From: UBA2387 sp019454665
GTDB lineage: Bacteria > Armatimonadota > Fimbriimonadia > Fimbriimonadales > Fimbriimonadaceae
Assembly (NCBI GenBank): GCA_045862995.1
Contig: BTVX01000004.1
Span: 98,305-162,304, forward strand
Length of the DNA stretch: 64,000 bases
Direction: 5' to 3'
The notes beneath the pieces were generated by a model, which saw only the letters and a program-made list of their open reading frames with translations, was not told the origin of the DNA and ran no database searches. This document shows, in pieces, positions 46,966-54,397 of the stretch. The position numbers and the translations under genes are program-made. Each line of letters begins with the position of its first letter. Positions within the stretch are counted from its first letter, which is position 1.

Positions 46966-47793
46966 CTATCGCGCCTCGTAGTACCGCACGTAATCCACCT
47001 CGAACCGCGAGGGGTAGATGGCGTCGTCCACGCCCTTCGAGCCGCCCCAGGCCCCGCCGATCGCCAAGTTCAGCTTGAGGCTGTGCGGCTGGGCGAAGGG
47101 CCAAACCGCCGGGTCGTCCGACTCCTTGCGATAGACGAAGTAGCGCAGGTCGTCGAAGAAGAACTCGATGCGGTCCGGGAACCACTCGACGGCATAGATG
47201 TGGAAGCCTTCCCACGGCTTGCCCACGTCGATGTTGTTGCCCTTGCCGTTGCCTTTGGTGTGGTTGTACGCGTCGGTGTGGACATTGGCGTGCACCTTGC
47301 CCGGGTCGAAGCCCACATTCTCCAGGATGTCGATCTCGCCGCACTTGGGCCAGCCGACCTCGCGGATGTTCTCGCCGAGAGTCCAGATCGCGGGCCAGGT
47401 GCCGCGACCCGTGGGGACCTTGGCGCGGGCCTCGATGCGGCCGTACAGGAAGGGGCGCTTGCGCGACGTGTGGATGCTGGCCGAAGTCACCGGGCGGCCC
47501 TGCCAGTTGTCCTTGCGGGCTTCCAGGATGAGGATGCCCTTCTCGATGCGGGCGTTCTCGCGCCGGTCCTTGGTGTAGTACTGCACCTCGCGGTTGCGGA
47601 CGTAGCCTTCCTCATACGTCCAGAACTCCTGATTCGGGCCGTCGCCTTTGTCGAACTCGTCCCGCCAGACCAGCCGCCACTTCGAGGCGTCGAACGGCTT
47701 CCGCACGGGCTTTTGGTCGCTGGAGCCGGCCAAATCCTGACCGCCGATGGGGACGAGCGACGCCATAGCGCAGAGGAGCAGCGTGGTCAACAT
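46966..47793 (-). CDS. GH16 family endo-beta-glucanase (laminarinase-like), secreted
   Basis: The protein has 275 residues. MLTTLLLCAMASLVPIGG is a signal peptide. The jelly-roll has WRLVWRDEFDKG at the start, then YGRIEARAKVPTGRGTWPAI, and the catalytic motif GEIDILENVG (nucleophile Glu153, Asp155, acid/base Glu158). IEFFFDDLRYFVY and HSLKLNLAIGGAWGG complete the family pattern. The spacing ExDxxE (without a beta-bulge residue shift) is that of laminarinases and lichenases of GH16. It probably cuts beta-1,3-glucans outside the cell. A -10 hexamer lies six bases before the ATG. Confidence 0.92.
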   Translation of the reverse strand: MLTTLLLCAMASLVPIGGQDLAGSSDQKPVRKPFDASKWRLVWRDEFDKGDGPNQEFWTYEEGYVRNREVQYYTKDRRENARIEKGILILEARKDNWQGRPVTSASIHTSRKRPFLYGRIEARAKVPTGRGTWPAIWTLGENIREVGWPKCGEIDILENVGFDPGKVHANVHTDAYNHTKGNGKGNNIDVGKPWEGFHIYAVEWFPDRIEFFFDDLRYFVYRKESDDPAVWPFAQPHSLKLNLAIGGAWGGSKGVDDAIYPSRFEVDYVRYYEAR

Positions 47794-47799
47794 GACCCC

Positions 47800-47805
47800 A
47801 TTCTA
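47800..47805 (-). promoter_or_regulatory. -10-like TAGAAT six bases before the GH16 ATG
   Basis: TAGAAT on the minus strand is separated from ATG 47793 by GGGGTC, so the transcript would begin at or near the start codon. No other promoter is visible. Confidence 0.55.
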
Positions 47806-47836
47806 GCCCCGAATGCGCCTTGAAGACGGGTCGGCG

Positions 47837-47872
47837 AAAAAGAGGGCGAGGCTCGTCGGAACCTCGCCCTCT
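47837..47872 (-). terminator. Intrinsic terminator of the 47882-49000 gene
   Basis: On the minus strand AGAGGGCGAGG pairs perfectly with CCTCGCCCTCT over a 10-base loop and is followed by TTTTT (47837-47841). It starts ten bases after the lipoprotein stop. Confidence 0.85.
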
Positions 47873-47881
47873 CGGCCAAGG

Positions 47882-49000
47882 CTACTCGCCCCGGCCGGCC
47901 GAGTGAATCTCCTTCAGCGTCGGCCCTGCGGCGAGTTGGTAGACGTACACCATGTCGCCCCACGGGTCCTCCGAGGTGACGACGAACTCGTTGATCCCGT
48001 CGCCGTCCACGTCGCCGGCCGCGACGATCGCCCCGGTGAAGGGTCCGCGCATCTCGCCGAACTCGGACTCGTAAACGACTTCGAGCGTCTTGTCCTGAGT
48101 CCGAACGATCACGGCGAAGAAGTCGGCGGCTTTTTTCGACTCGAGCGTCGAGCCCGAGGAGATTGCGAGCACCTGCTCGGGCTTGCCGTCTCCGTCCAGG
48201 TCGGCTTCGAGCCCATCCACGATCTGAGCCTTGCCGGTCTTGCCCTTGGACTTGGCGAAGTCCTGAGCGACCTTCGCCGCAGCGGCATCGCCGGTGGCGA
48301 TCCGCTTGCCTGGAAGGAACGTCGCCCTGCTGCCGGAGACCTGGAACAGACCCTTGGCCACATCGCCCTTGAGCGAGACGGAGGGCACGGGCGGGCCGTC
48401 GGAGTACTCCAGCGCGGCGACGGTCTGGGAGCCGTCCACCGAGGCGAAGCTCATCTCTTTGCCGTCCAGGTCCTTGCCGGGTTCGGCCCAATTGCCGCCT
48501 TGGTTGACGGCGAACACCCAGCCGCCCAGCGACAGCGCCACGGGGTCGGGGTCGGGCATCTTGGACCGGTTGTGTTCGTCAATGACGGCGTCGTACTTCT
48601 TCTGGAGTTCTTCTTCGGTAGCCGATTCGAGCTCCTTCTTCCACCATGCGGCGACATCCACACCGCCGGAGGAGGCTTTCACGATCTTGGTGAGCTCCAT
48701 TTCTTGGTTCGCCTCTTCGACGAACGTCTTCTCGGTCTTGACTTCGATCTCGATTTTCTTGCCGATATGGGCGGCGAGGAAGTAGTTCATCGGGTAGTCG
48801 CCGATGTAGTAAGAGGTCTCGGTGCCCTTGTCGTCCTTGAAGATGGCGTGCACGTAGTCGCCGACTTCGAAGGCGACCAGTTCGACGGTCGTGGAGTTGG
48901 ACGCGCCCTCCGTTTTGGCACCCCCTTGGCACCCTGGTACGGCGACGCATGCGACGGCGAGAAGGAGCCCGAAGGCTCGGAGTTTTGCGAGGGCGTTCAT
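47882..49000 (-). CDS. Lipoprotein with FG-GAP-like calcium motifs
   Basis: The protein has 372 residues. The lipobox VPGC puts the lipid on Cys24. A middle part of mixed helices (80-150, WWKKELESATEEELQKKYDA) has no known family. The C-terminal half carries two calcium-type loops, EADLDGDGKPEQVLAIS and AAGDVDGDGINEFVVTS, each followed by a strand, as in FG-GAP/VCBS repeats. These usually build a beta-propeller, but two copies are too few for a full one. It is surface- or membrane-attached; the function is unknown. A terminator lies right after the stop. Confidence 0.72.
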   Translation of the reverse strand: MNALAKLRAFGLLLAVACVAVPGCQGGAKTEGASNSTTVELVAFEVGDYVHAIFKDDKGTETSYYIGDYPMNYFLAAHIGKKIEIEVKTEKTFVEEANQEMELTKIVKASSGGVDVAAWWKKELESATEEELQKKYDAVIDEHNRSKMPDPDPVALSLGGWVFAVNQGGNWAEPGKDLDGKEMSFASVDGSQTVAALEYSDGPPVPSVSLKGDVAKGLFQVSGSRATFLPGKRIATGDAAAAKVAQDFAKSKGKTGKAQIVDGLEADLDGDGKPEQVLAISSGSTLESKKAADFFAVIVRTQDKTLEVVYESEFGEMRGPFTGAIVAAGDVDGDGINEFVVTSEDPWGDMVYVYQLAAGPTLKEIHSAGRGE

Positions 49001-49083
49001 TCAGGCGGAATTTACCTTGGACCCCCTGTCCATGCAATGATCCACTTCAAAAAAAGTGTTCCGATTCGGGACTGGCGGGCGCG

Positions 49084-49137
49084 CTCCCCTCCCTCGGAAT
49101 GATCGTGTCTGAGGGAGGGGCCGGGGGAGGGAGCCCG
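49084..49137. repeat. 54-bp direct repeat, copy 1 (with internal hairpin)
   Basis: Bases 49084-49137 match 50735-50788 at 53 of 54 positions in the same orientation. Within it, CCCCTCCCTC pairs perfectly with GAGGGAGGGG around a 15-base loop containing GGAATGATCGTGTC. The two copies bracket the RelE pair and the half-length uvrA. Confidence 0.85.
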
Positions 49138-49176
49138 GGGCGTACCTCATTGCGGCGCATCTCTCAGGTGCCGATC

Positions 49177-49443
49177 TCATCGCGAGCGAAGCAACAGGTC
49201 GTACTCGGCATGTGTCCCGATCCAAACCCAAACGAGCTCGTCTCCGTCTTCAATGGCGAGTGCTCGATGACGAAGCCCCACGCGAGCGGTCCAAAACGGT
49301 GCAATCTCCTTGAAGCGCAACGAAGGGTGCGTCGGATCGCGCTTGAGAAGCTCGAACGCACGGTCGGCAGTCGCGCGAACTTCTGGCGGCAGCTGACTGT
49401 ATGCAATCCAAAACCGCTTGGTCGCACGATGGACCTTAGCCAA
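49177..49443 (-). CDS. RelE/ParE-superfamily toxin
   Basis: The protein has 88 residues. The fold is RelE-like: HRATKRFWIAYSQLPPEVRA, then AFELLKRDPTHPSLRFKEIA, WTARVGLRHRALAIEDGDEL and WIGTHAEYDLLL, with the usual GxHxEYD/L ending. Such toxins cleave mRNA on the ribosome or, in ParE types, block gyrase; the GTHAEYD form is more RelE-like. It begins immediately after its antitoxin stop with no gap. The locus is bracketed by 54-bp repeats. Confidence 0.82.
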   Translation of the reverse strand: MAKVHRATKRFWIAYSQLPPEVRATADRAFELLKRDPTHPSLRFKEIAPFWTARVGLRHRALAIEDGDELVWVWIGTHAEYDLLLRSR

Positions 49444-49647
49444 TCAGAGGTCCTTGAGGGTTCGTTCCCGCCGCTCTTCGCGAGCCTCATCCACCAAGAA
49501 GTCCAGCCTTCCTGCATCCGCGTCGCGCGCGATCCGTCGCTCCCAGACATCGTGTTGAAACGTCGTGAACCACAGCGCAAAGCGCTGCAGTTCCGACTCG
49601 CTCAGCGCCTCAACGTCGCGTTCGAGCCTCTCGACACGATCAGTCAT
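49444..49647 (-). CDS. Antitoxin of the RelE-type pair
   Basis: The protein has 67 residues. VEALSESELQRFALWFTTFQ, then HDVWERRIARDADAGRLDFL and VDEAREERRERTL match the small helical antitoxins (ELxxFRxWFxxxDAxxWDxQIExDxxAGKLD pattern) found with RelE-like toxins. It is expected to wrap around the toxin and lacks an obvious DNA-binding domain. The start is ATG 49647, with TATACT seven bases before it, so it is probably leaderless. Confidence 0.78.
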   Translation of the reverse strand: MTDRVERLERDVEALSESELQRFALWFTTFQHDVWERRIARDADAGRLDFLVDEAREERRERTLKDL

Positions 49648-49654
49648 ACCCTTG

Positions 49655-49660
49655 AGTATA
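49655..49660 (-). promoter_or_regulatory. -10 TATACT seven bases before the antitoxin ATG
   Basis: TATACT lies on the minus strand 49655-49660, inside a short palindrome GTATAC. The transcript would start at or within a base or two of the ATG at 49647. Confidence 0.5.
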
Positions 49661-49709
49661 CGCCGCCCGGCTTCACCCGCAGCCCACCTTCCCCAAACAA
49701 CCGATCTGA

Positions 49710-49715
49710 TATACT
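49710..49715 (+). promoter_or_regulatory. -10 TATACT nine bases before the half-UvrA ATG
   Basis: TATACT at 49710-49715 is followed by nine bases and ATG 49725. It faces away from the antitoxin promoter; the two share a 77-base gap. This suggests the truncated gene is expressed on its own. Confidence 0.5.
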
Positions 49716-49724
49716 TCTGTCCAC

Positions 49725-50753
49725 ATGTCCGGTTTGAACGGGAACGGTTGGTTGGTCCTGCGCAACGCGCGCGGCAACAACCTGCGCGGCGTGGACGCCG
49801 CGTTCCCGACCGGGTTGCTCACGTGTGTCACCGGCGTCTCGGGCAGCGGCAAGTCCACCCTCGTCCAAGACACCCTGTTCCCCCGGCTGATGTTCGAGGT
49901 CTACGGCACGCGCACCGTTTGGGCCCCGCACGACGAGCTCGAAGGCCACGAGGGGTTCGACAAGGTGATTGACATAGACCAGTCGCCCATCGGCAGGACG
50001 CCGCGCAGCAATCCGGCCACGTACACCGGCACGTTCGACATGATCCGCGACCTGTTCGCCATGACCCCCGACGCCCGGGTGCGCGGCTACAAGCAGGGGC
50101 GGTTCAGCTTCAACGTGAAGGGCGGGCGGTGCGAGGCGTGCAAGGGCGACGGCATCATCAAGATCGAGATGCACTTCCTGCCCGACGTGTACGTGCCTTG
50201 CGAGGTGTGCAAGGGCAAGCGCTACAACCGCGAGACGCTCGAGGTCAAGTACAAGGACAAATCCATCTCCGAGGTTCTGGAGACCACCATCGAAGAGGCC
50301 GTCGAATTCTTCCGTCCGATCCCCAAGATCTTCCGCAAGCTCGAAACGCTGCTGGAGGTCGGGCTGGGCTACGTCCGGCTCGGCCAGCCCGCCACCACGC
50401 TCTCGGGGGGCGAGGCGCAACGCATCAAGCTGGCGGCCGAGCTATCGAAGCGGTCCACTGGGCGCACGGTCTATATCCTGGACGAACCGACGACGGGGTT
50501 GCACTTCGAAGACGTGAAGAAGCTGCTGCACGTGTTGCACCGGCTGGTGGATCAGGGCAACACCGTGATCGTGATCGAGCACAACCTGGACGTGATCAAG
50601 ACGGCGGACTGGATCGTGGACATGGGTCCCGAAGGCGGCACCGGTGGCGGCGGCGTGGTGGCGATGGGCACCCCCGAAGAGGTGGCCTCCGTTGAGGCTA
50701 GCTGGACCGGCCGCTATCTGCGCGGAGTGCTGGCCTCCCCTCACTCGGAATGA
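49725..50753 (+). CDS. C-terminal half of UvrA as a free-standing protein
   Basis: The protein has 342 residues, against about 940 for UvrA. It starts at the boundary of the second ABC module: LVLRNARGNNLRGVDAAFPT, then Walker A GVSGSGKSTL, then the zinc module CEACKGDGIIKIEMHFLPDV with CEVCKGKRYN, signature LSGGEAQRIKL and Walker B VYILDEPTTGL. Every motif of one ATP site is intact, but the first ABC module, the UvrB-binding domain and one zinc finger are absent. It has its own start and -10, so it is a half-transporter-like UvrA or a remnant. The last seven codons and the stop lie in the copy-2 direct repeat. Confidence 0.85.
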   Translation: MSGLNGNGWLVLRNARGNNLRGVDAAFPTGLLTCVTGVSGSGKSTLVQDTLFPRLMFEVYGTRTVWAPHDELEGHEGFDKVIDIDQSPIGRTPRSNPATYTGTFDMIRDLFAMTPDARVRGYKQGRFSFNVKGGRCEACKGDGIIKIEMHFLPDVYVPCEVCKGKRYNRETLEVKYKDKSISEVLETTIEEAVEFFRPIPKIFRKLETLLEVGLGYVRLGQPATTLSGGEAQRIKLAAELSKRSTGRTVYILDEPTTGLHFEDVKKLLHVLHRLVDQGNTVIVIEHNLDVIKTADWIVDMGPEGGTGGGGVVAMGTPEEVASVEASWTGRYLRGVLASPHSE

Positions 50754-50788
50754 TCGTGTCTGAGGGAGGGGCCGGGGGAGGGAGCCCG
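50735..50788. repeat. 54-bp direct repeat, copy 2 (overlaps the end of the half-uvrA)
   Basis: This copy matches 49084-49137 except for one base (A for C at 50743), which also breaks one pair of the internal hairpin. It supplies codons for PHSE and the TGA stop of the truncated uvrA, so the gene end was formed by the repeat. Confidence 0.85.
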
Positions 50789-50882
50789 CGCGCGACCCTG
50801 AGAGGCGCGCACGCGTGCAGACGTATGATGCATCTATGCGACTGGTGCGCCGCCGCTTTGCCCGGAGCTCGGCGACGCCCGG

Positions 50883-51785
50883 CTACCCGTGGTACGAGCG
50901 GCGGACTTCGGGATGGGCGCCCAGATGCGCTTCGATCTCGGAGAGCGTGGGGACCTCTTCTGACGCCCCTTCGTGCAGGCAGTTCAGCGCCCCGGCGGCC
51001 GCGGCGAACGCAAGGCAGCGCATCCACGGCCAGCCCTGATCCAGCCCGATCAGCAGGCCCGCACGAAACACATCGCCAGCGCCGGTCGAATCCACCACGT
51101 GGTCAATTGGGAACGGCGGCAGGGTCCGGGCTGGGCCACCGGGCTCGGCGGCGTGGATTCCGTGCGCCCCGTCGGTGAGCACGGCGGGGCACTGAAACCG
51201 TCGAGCCATCTCGACGACCACCTCGCGGTTGGCTTGAAGGTCGCCGCGCGCCCCGATCCAATCGGTGCTGCACTGCCAGCAACCGCCGGGGACGGGCGGA
51301 TCGGAGTCCTGGTAGAAGTCCATCAGCAGCACCGGACGCCCTTGCCCCACGGCGCGGCGCACGACCTGCCGGGCCGTTTCGCCCATGTTCGGTTCGGCGG
51401 CCAGCCACCCCGAATCGCCGATGTCGAAGGCTCCTGCGGGGACGCCGTCGAGTTCAGAGAAGCCCAGCCCGAACATCGTCCGCTCGCCGTCCGGAGTCAA
51501 GTACACGTCGCAGACGGGCGTCTGGCGGTCGAACTCGGGCGCGGAGAAAGCGATGCCTCGACCCCGCAGGGCTTTCTCGATCATCGAGCGCAGGTCGCCT
51601 TGCCCCAGCGGGTTGCCCACCAATCGCACCTCGGCGCCCCAAGCCTGCAACGCCGAGGCGGTGTTGGCCGCTTCGCCACCCAAGAGCCAACGCTCGGACT
51701 CGACCCCGACGTAGCCCCCGATGGGCGGGATGCGTTGGACTCGGCGTACGCGATCCAGGCAGACGGTGCCGAACACGGTGATCAC
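50883..51785 (-). CDS. PfkB family sugar kinase
   Basis: The protein has 300 residues from GTG 51785. The ribokinase fold is shown by VFGTVCLDRVRRV near the start, GGEAANTASALQAWGAEVRL, and the ATP/catalytic motif HVVDSTGAGDVFRAGLLIGL with the catalytic Asp in GAGD. The substrate is probably a sugar, sugar acid or nucleoside; nothing nearby decides. It is the last gene of a minus-strand unit with the PIN-TRAM protein and the transglutaminase, ten bases after the former. Confidence 0.88.
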   Translation of the reverse strand: MITVFGTVCLDRVRRVQRIPPIGGYVGVESERWLLGGEAANTASALQAWGAEVRLVGNPLGQGDLRSMIEKALRGRGIAFSAPEFDRQTPVCDVYLTPDGERTMFGLGFSELDGVPAGAFDIGDSGWLAAEPNMGETARQVVRRAVGQGRPVLLMDFYQDSDPPVPGGCWQCSTDWIGARGDLQANREVVVEMARRFQCPAVLTDGAHGIHAAEPGGPARTLPPFPIDHVVDSTGAGDVFRAGLLIGLDQGWPWMRCLAFAAAAGALNCLHEGASEEVPTLSEIEAHLGAHPEVRRSYHG

Positions 51786-51792
51786 GGGAACG

Positions 51793-51798
51793 ATTCTA
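51793..51798 (-). promoter_or_regulatory. -10-like TAGAAT seven bases before the PfkB kinase start
   Basis: TAGAAT on the minus strand spans the PIN-TRAM stop codon and ends seven bases before GTG 51785. It may give the kinase its own leaderless transcript. Confidence 0.45.
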
Positions 51799-52899
51799 GC
51801 CGCGTGGCGGGGCGCCGTTTTCGAGCTTGGCGAAGACCATGCGCCCGCGTTCGGTTTGGATGAGCTGCGTGACCACCACGTCGAGCGTTTCGCCGAGGTG
51901 CGCGCGGCCGTTCTCGACGACGACCATCGTGCCGTCTTCGAGGTAGCCCACGCCTTGGCCCGCTTGGTTGCCTTCGCGAGCGACCGTGATCGTCAGGTTC
52001 TCTTGCGGCAGAATGTTGGGCCGCATGGCAACGGCCAGGTCGTTGACGTTGAGGACGCTCACGCCTTCGAGTTTGGCCACGTTGTTGAGGTTCCAGTCGT
52101 TCGTCACGATGTCCGCTCCCAGAGCCTTCGCCAAGCGAACCAAGCGGGAGTCCACCTCGTCCTTGTTGCCGGCGATCAGGCGATCGTGGATGCGGACCTC
52201 GAGGTTGAAGTCCTCTTGGAGTCGGCGCAGCACGTCGAGGCCGCGTCTCCCTCGTTGGCGCCGGTTGGCGTCCGCCGAATCCGCGATGTATTGGAGTTCT
52301 TCCAGCACGAAGCCCGGAACGTACATCGGCCCCTCGATGAACCCCGTTCGGACGATCTCGTAGATGCGCCCGTCAATGATGATGTTGGTGTCGAGGACTT
52401 TGATTCCGGACCGCTTGCCCGCGCGACCCCGGTTCCACGGCAAGACGTCGCCCATGGACTGCAGCGCATACACGGCCAACGCCGCGAGGCCCAACGTCAG
52501 CAGCAACGTCACGACGAGCACGAAGATCCCCGACAGGGAGGCCGACAGGAGCGTGGTGAACGGCAGCGAGATGAGCAATCCGGCGAACACGCCGATGAAC
52601 AGGTTCAGCTTGTCGCCCGCGCTCATCGAATCCCATCGGGACGCGACGCGGTGGGCCGTGCGAAGCAAGAGGTTGCCGAGCCCTGCGCCGGCGATCACCC
52701 CGAAGAGGGAACTGGCCGTGATGGTGAACGGGTTCTGCGCGTTCAGTTTCTCGGTGCCCGGTTGGGTGCCAGCGGGAAGCAGGTCGAACAGCCGCTGGAT
52801 GAGCAGGGGCGCGTAGACGCCCGCGACGATGCCGCCTGCGACAGCGAACACCGCCGTGACCCAGAACCTCGTACCCCATCTATGGACCGGTCGAATCAC
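51796..52899 (-). CDS. Membrane PIN-TRAM domain protein (YacL-like)
   Basis: The protein has 367 residues from GTG 52899, overlapping the upstream stop (GTGA). Four membrane helices fill residues about 10-150 (VFAVAGGIVAGVYAPLLIQR, LFGVIAGAGLGNLLL and two more). A PIN domain follows (about 168-290: KVLDTNIIIDGRIYEIVRT with the metal-binding Asp, then GADIVTNDWNLNNVAKLEG). A TRAM domain ends the protein (300-360, ITVAREGNQAGQGVGYLEDG). This is the YacL/PilT-N type, widespread in Gram-positives; it is likely to be an RNase tied to the membrane. Confidence 0.88.
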   Translation of the reverse strand: MIRPVHRWGTRFWVTAVFAVAGGIVAGVYAPLLIQRLFDLLPAGTQPGTEKLNAQNPFTITASSLFGVIAGAGLGNLLLRTAHRVASRWDSMSAGDKLNLFIGVFAGLLISLPFTTLLSASLSGIFVLVVTLLLTLGLAALAVYALQSMGDVLPWNRGRAGKRSGIKVLDTNIIIDGRIYEIVRTGFIEGPMYVPGFVLEELQYIADSADANRRQRGRRGLDVLRRLQEDFNLEVRIHDRLIAGNKDEVDSRLVRLAKALGADIVTNDWNLNNVAKLEGVSVLNVNDLAVAMRPNILPQENLTITVAREGNQAGQGVGYLEDGTMVVVENGRAHLGETLDVVVTQLIQTERGRMVFAKLENGAPPRG

Positions 52900-54323
52900 C
52901 GCTTTGTCGTTCCTAGAACCTCGATGCGCACACCTTCGAGGATGGTGAAGAAGAAGGCATCCTCGACGTTGCCTTCTCCCAGTTTAACGTGAGTCGGCGA
53001 GATTTGCTCACGAGATTCGGTTGGATCGAGACCAATCCAGCGATTGCCGTCCCACACCTCGACCCACGCGTGATAGTAGAAGCGGTCGTTCCACAGGGTG
53101 AGACCGCTCGCAAGGCGGGTGGGAATGTCTGCGGCGCGCATCAGCGAAGCGGCGAGAATGGCGTAATCGCGGCAGACGCCCTCTTTGGTGGCGAGGACTT
53201 CGCGCGCATCCCGCAGCACGCCGATGCCCGCATTCGAGCGCATGTGCTGGTACACCCAATCCTTGATCGCCATCGCCTTGTCCAATCGTGTTGCGGCGCC
53301 TTCCGCAATGTCGGCGGCCACGGAGCGAATGGCCGGATCGTCGCTGGCGACATAGGGGGACGGCTGCGCCCACTTGGGGTCTGCCGGAGCCATCTCCTTC
53401 TTCCCTCTTCCTTCATCCCAGACCGGAGGATGTACCTTGACGACCCAGGCGTCGCCGCGCTTGGCCACCGTCTGGTGGTCGCCCGAGGGCAGGTGCGAAA
53501 GGTCAAGGCCAGAGAGTTTGAGTTCGATCGCCTTGTACTGGGCGGGCTCGCCGAGTTTCGGATTGACCTCGAGGCTGGACGCCGTGGCCAGATCGGCGGG
53601 CACGTAGGCACCCTCGGGGCGGGCGAGCGCCTTTTCCTTGGGTTCGGGGATCATCTCGATGCCCAAGGGCCCCGTCATCTTGATGAGGTCTCCCTTGGCT
53701 GTGAAGAATGCCGTCGAAGTCATGCGGGGGTCTTTGATCTCGACCGCAAGCGCCCTGACCTTGGTGCCTTGCACGTCCACTTCCCGTTCTCCCAGCGGGT
53801 TGAGCTCGTTCTTGACGAGGGTCAGCGTGGTGGAATCCAGAATGTAGAACGTCCTCTTCGGACTTCCCGCCAGCAGGGCCGTCAAGGGGTCGTCCACGAT
53901 CCAGGCGTCTTGGGGAACGTCAATCGTCTTGTCCGATTTGTTGCCGTTGTTGTCCACATCGAGGCGGACTTTGTCGCCTTCGAACTTGGCATCGAGAGTC
54001 TGCGAACGCCCCGCCGATTCCTGCTTGACCCACATGGTCAGCGGTCTGCCGTTGGCGTCGCTGAACGTTCGGGAATCCAACCGGATTTCCAAATCCGCGC
54101 CCAACATCTTGAGGCTCATGACGGTTTGGGCTTCGCTGAGCGTGCCTTGGACTCCCTTCTGGGTCTCGGGGCGGGAAGTGAACTTGGCGTGGCCGATCTT
54201 GCTGCCGCGCATGTAGACGCCGATCCAGCTCTCGTCGGCGCGGCCCCAGGCCGTCGTCATGGCGAAAGCAAGCAAGAAGCAAACGAGGGTCCAACGTTTC
54301 ATGGCGCGCAGTCTGGCTATCAT
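52896..54323 (-). CDS. Exported transglutaminase-like protein
   Basis: The protein has 475 residues from ATG 54323 (ATG 54302 is the alternative start). KRWTLVCFLLAFAMTTAWG is a signal peptide. Residues 30-300 form a long beta-rich region without a known name. The transglutaminase core is at 325-440: Cys384 in TKEGVCRDYAILAASLMRAA, His418 in YYHAWVEVW and Asp433 in IGLDPTE, the complete papain-like triad. Such proteins may cross-link or cleave peptides outside the cell. It is the first gene of the three-gene operon. Confidence 0.82.
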   Translation of the reverse strand: MIARLRAMKRWTLVCFLLAFAMTTAWGRADESWIGVYMRGSKIGHAKFTSRPETQKGVQGTLSEAQTVMSLKMLGADLEIRLDSRTFSDANGRPLTMWVKQESAGRSQTLDAKFEGDKVRLDVDNNGNKSDKTIDVPQDAWIVDDPLTALLAGSPKRTFYILDSTTLTLVKNELNPLGEREVDVQGTKVRALAVEIKDPRMTSTAFFTAKGDLIKMTGPLGIEMIPEPKEKALARPEGAYVPADLATASSLEVNPKLGEPAQYKAIELKLSGLDLSHLPSGDHQTVAKRGDAWVVKVHPPVWDEGRGKKEMAPADPKWAQPSPYVASDDPAIRSVAADIAEGAATRLDKAMAIKDWVYQHMRSNAGIGVLRDAREVLATKEGVCRDYAILAASLMRAADIPTRLASGLTLWNDRFYYHAWVEVWDGNRWIGLDPTESREQISPTHVKLGEGNVEDAFFFTILEGVRIEVLGTTKR

Positions 54324-54397
54324 ACTGGAGGTCTTCCTTTACTGCTGGGACGCTCTGGGAGCGTTCCGGTTGCAGTTCCGGTTGGTTCTTTCAACAA

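Noticed and set aside
49050..49056. A-run near 49050 as a minus-strand terminator for the RelE pair
   Set aside because: The nearest good stem (in the 54-bp repeat) is about 30 bases away, so the hairpin and T-run are not coupled.
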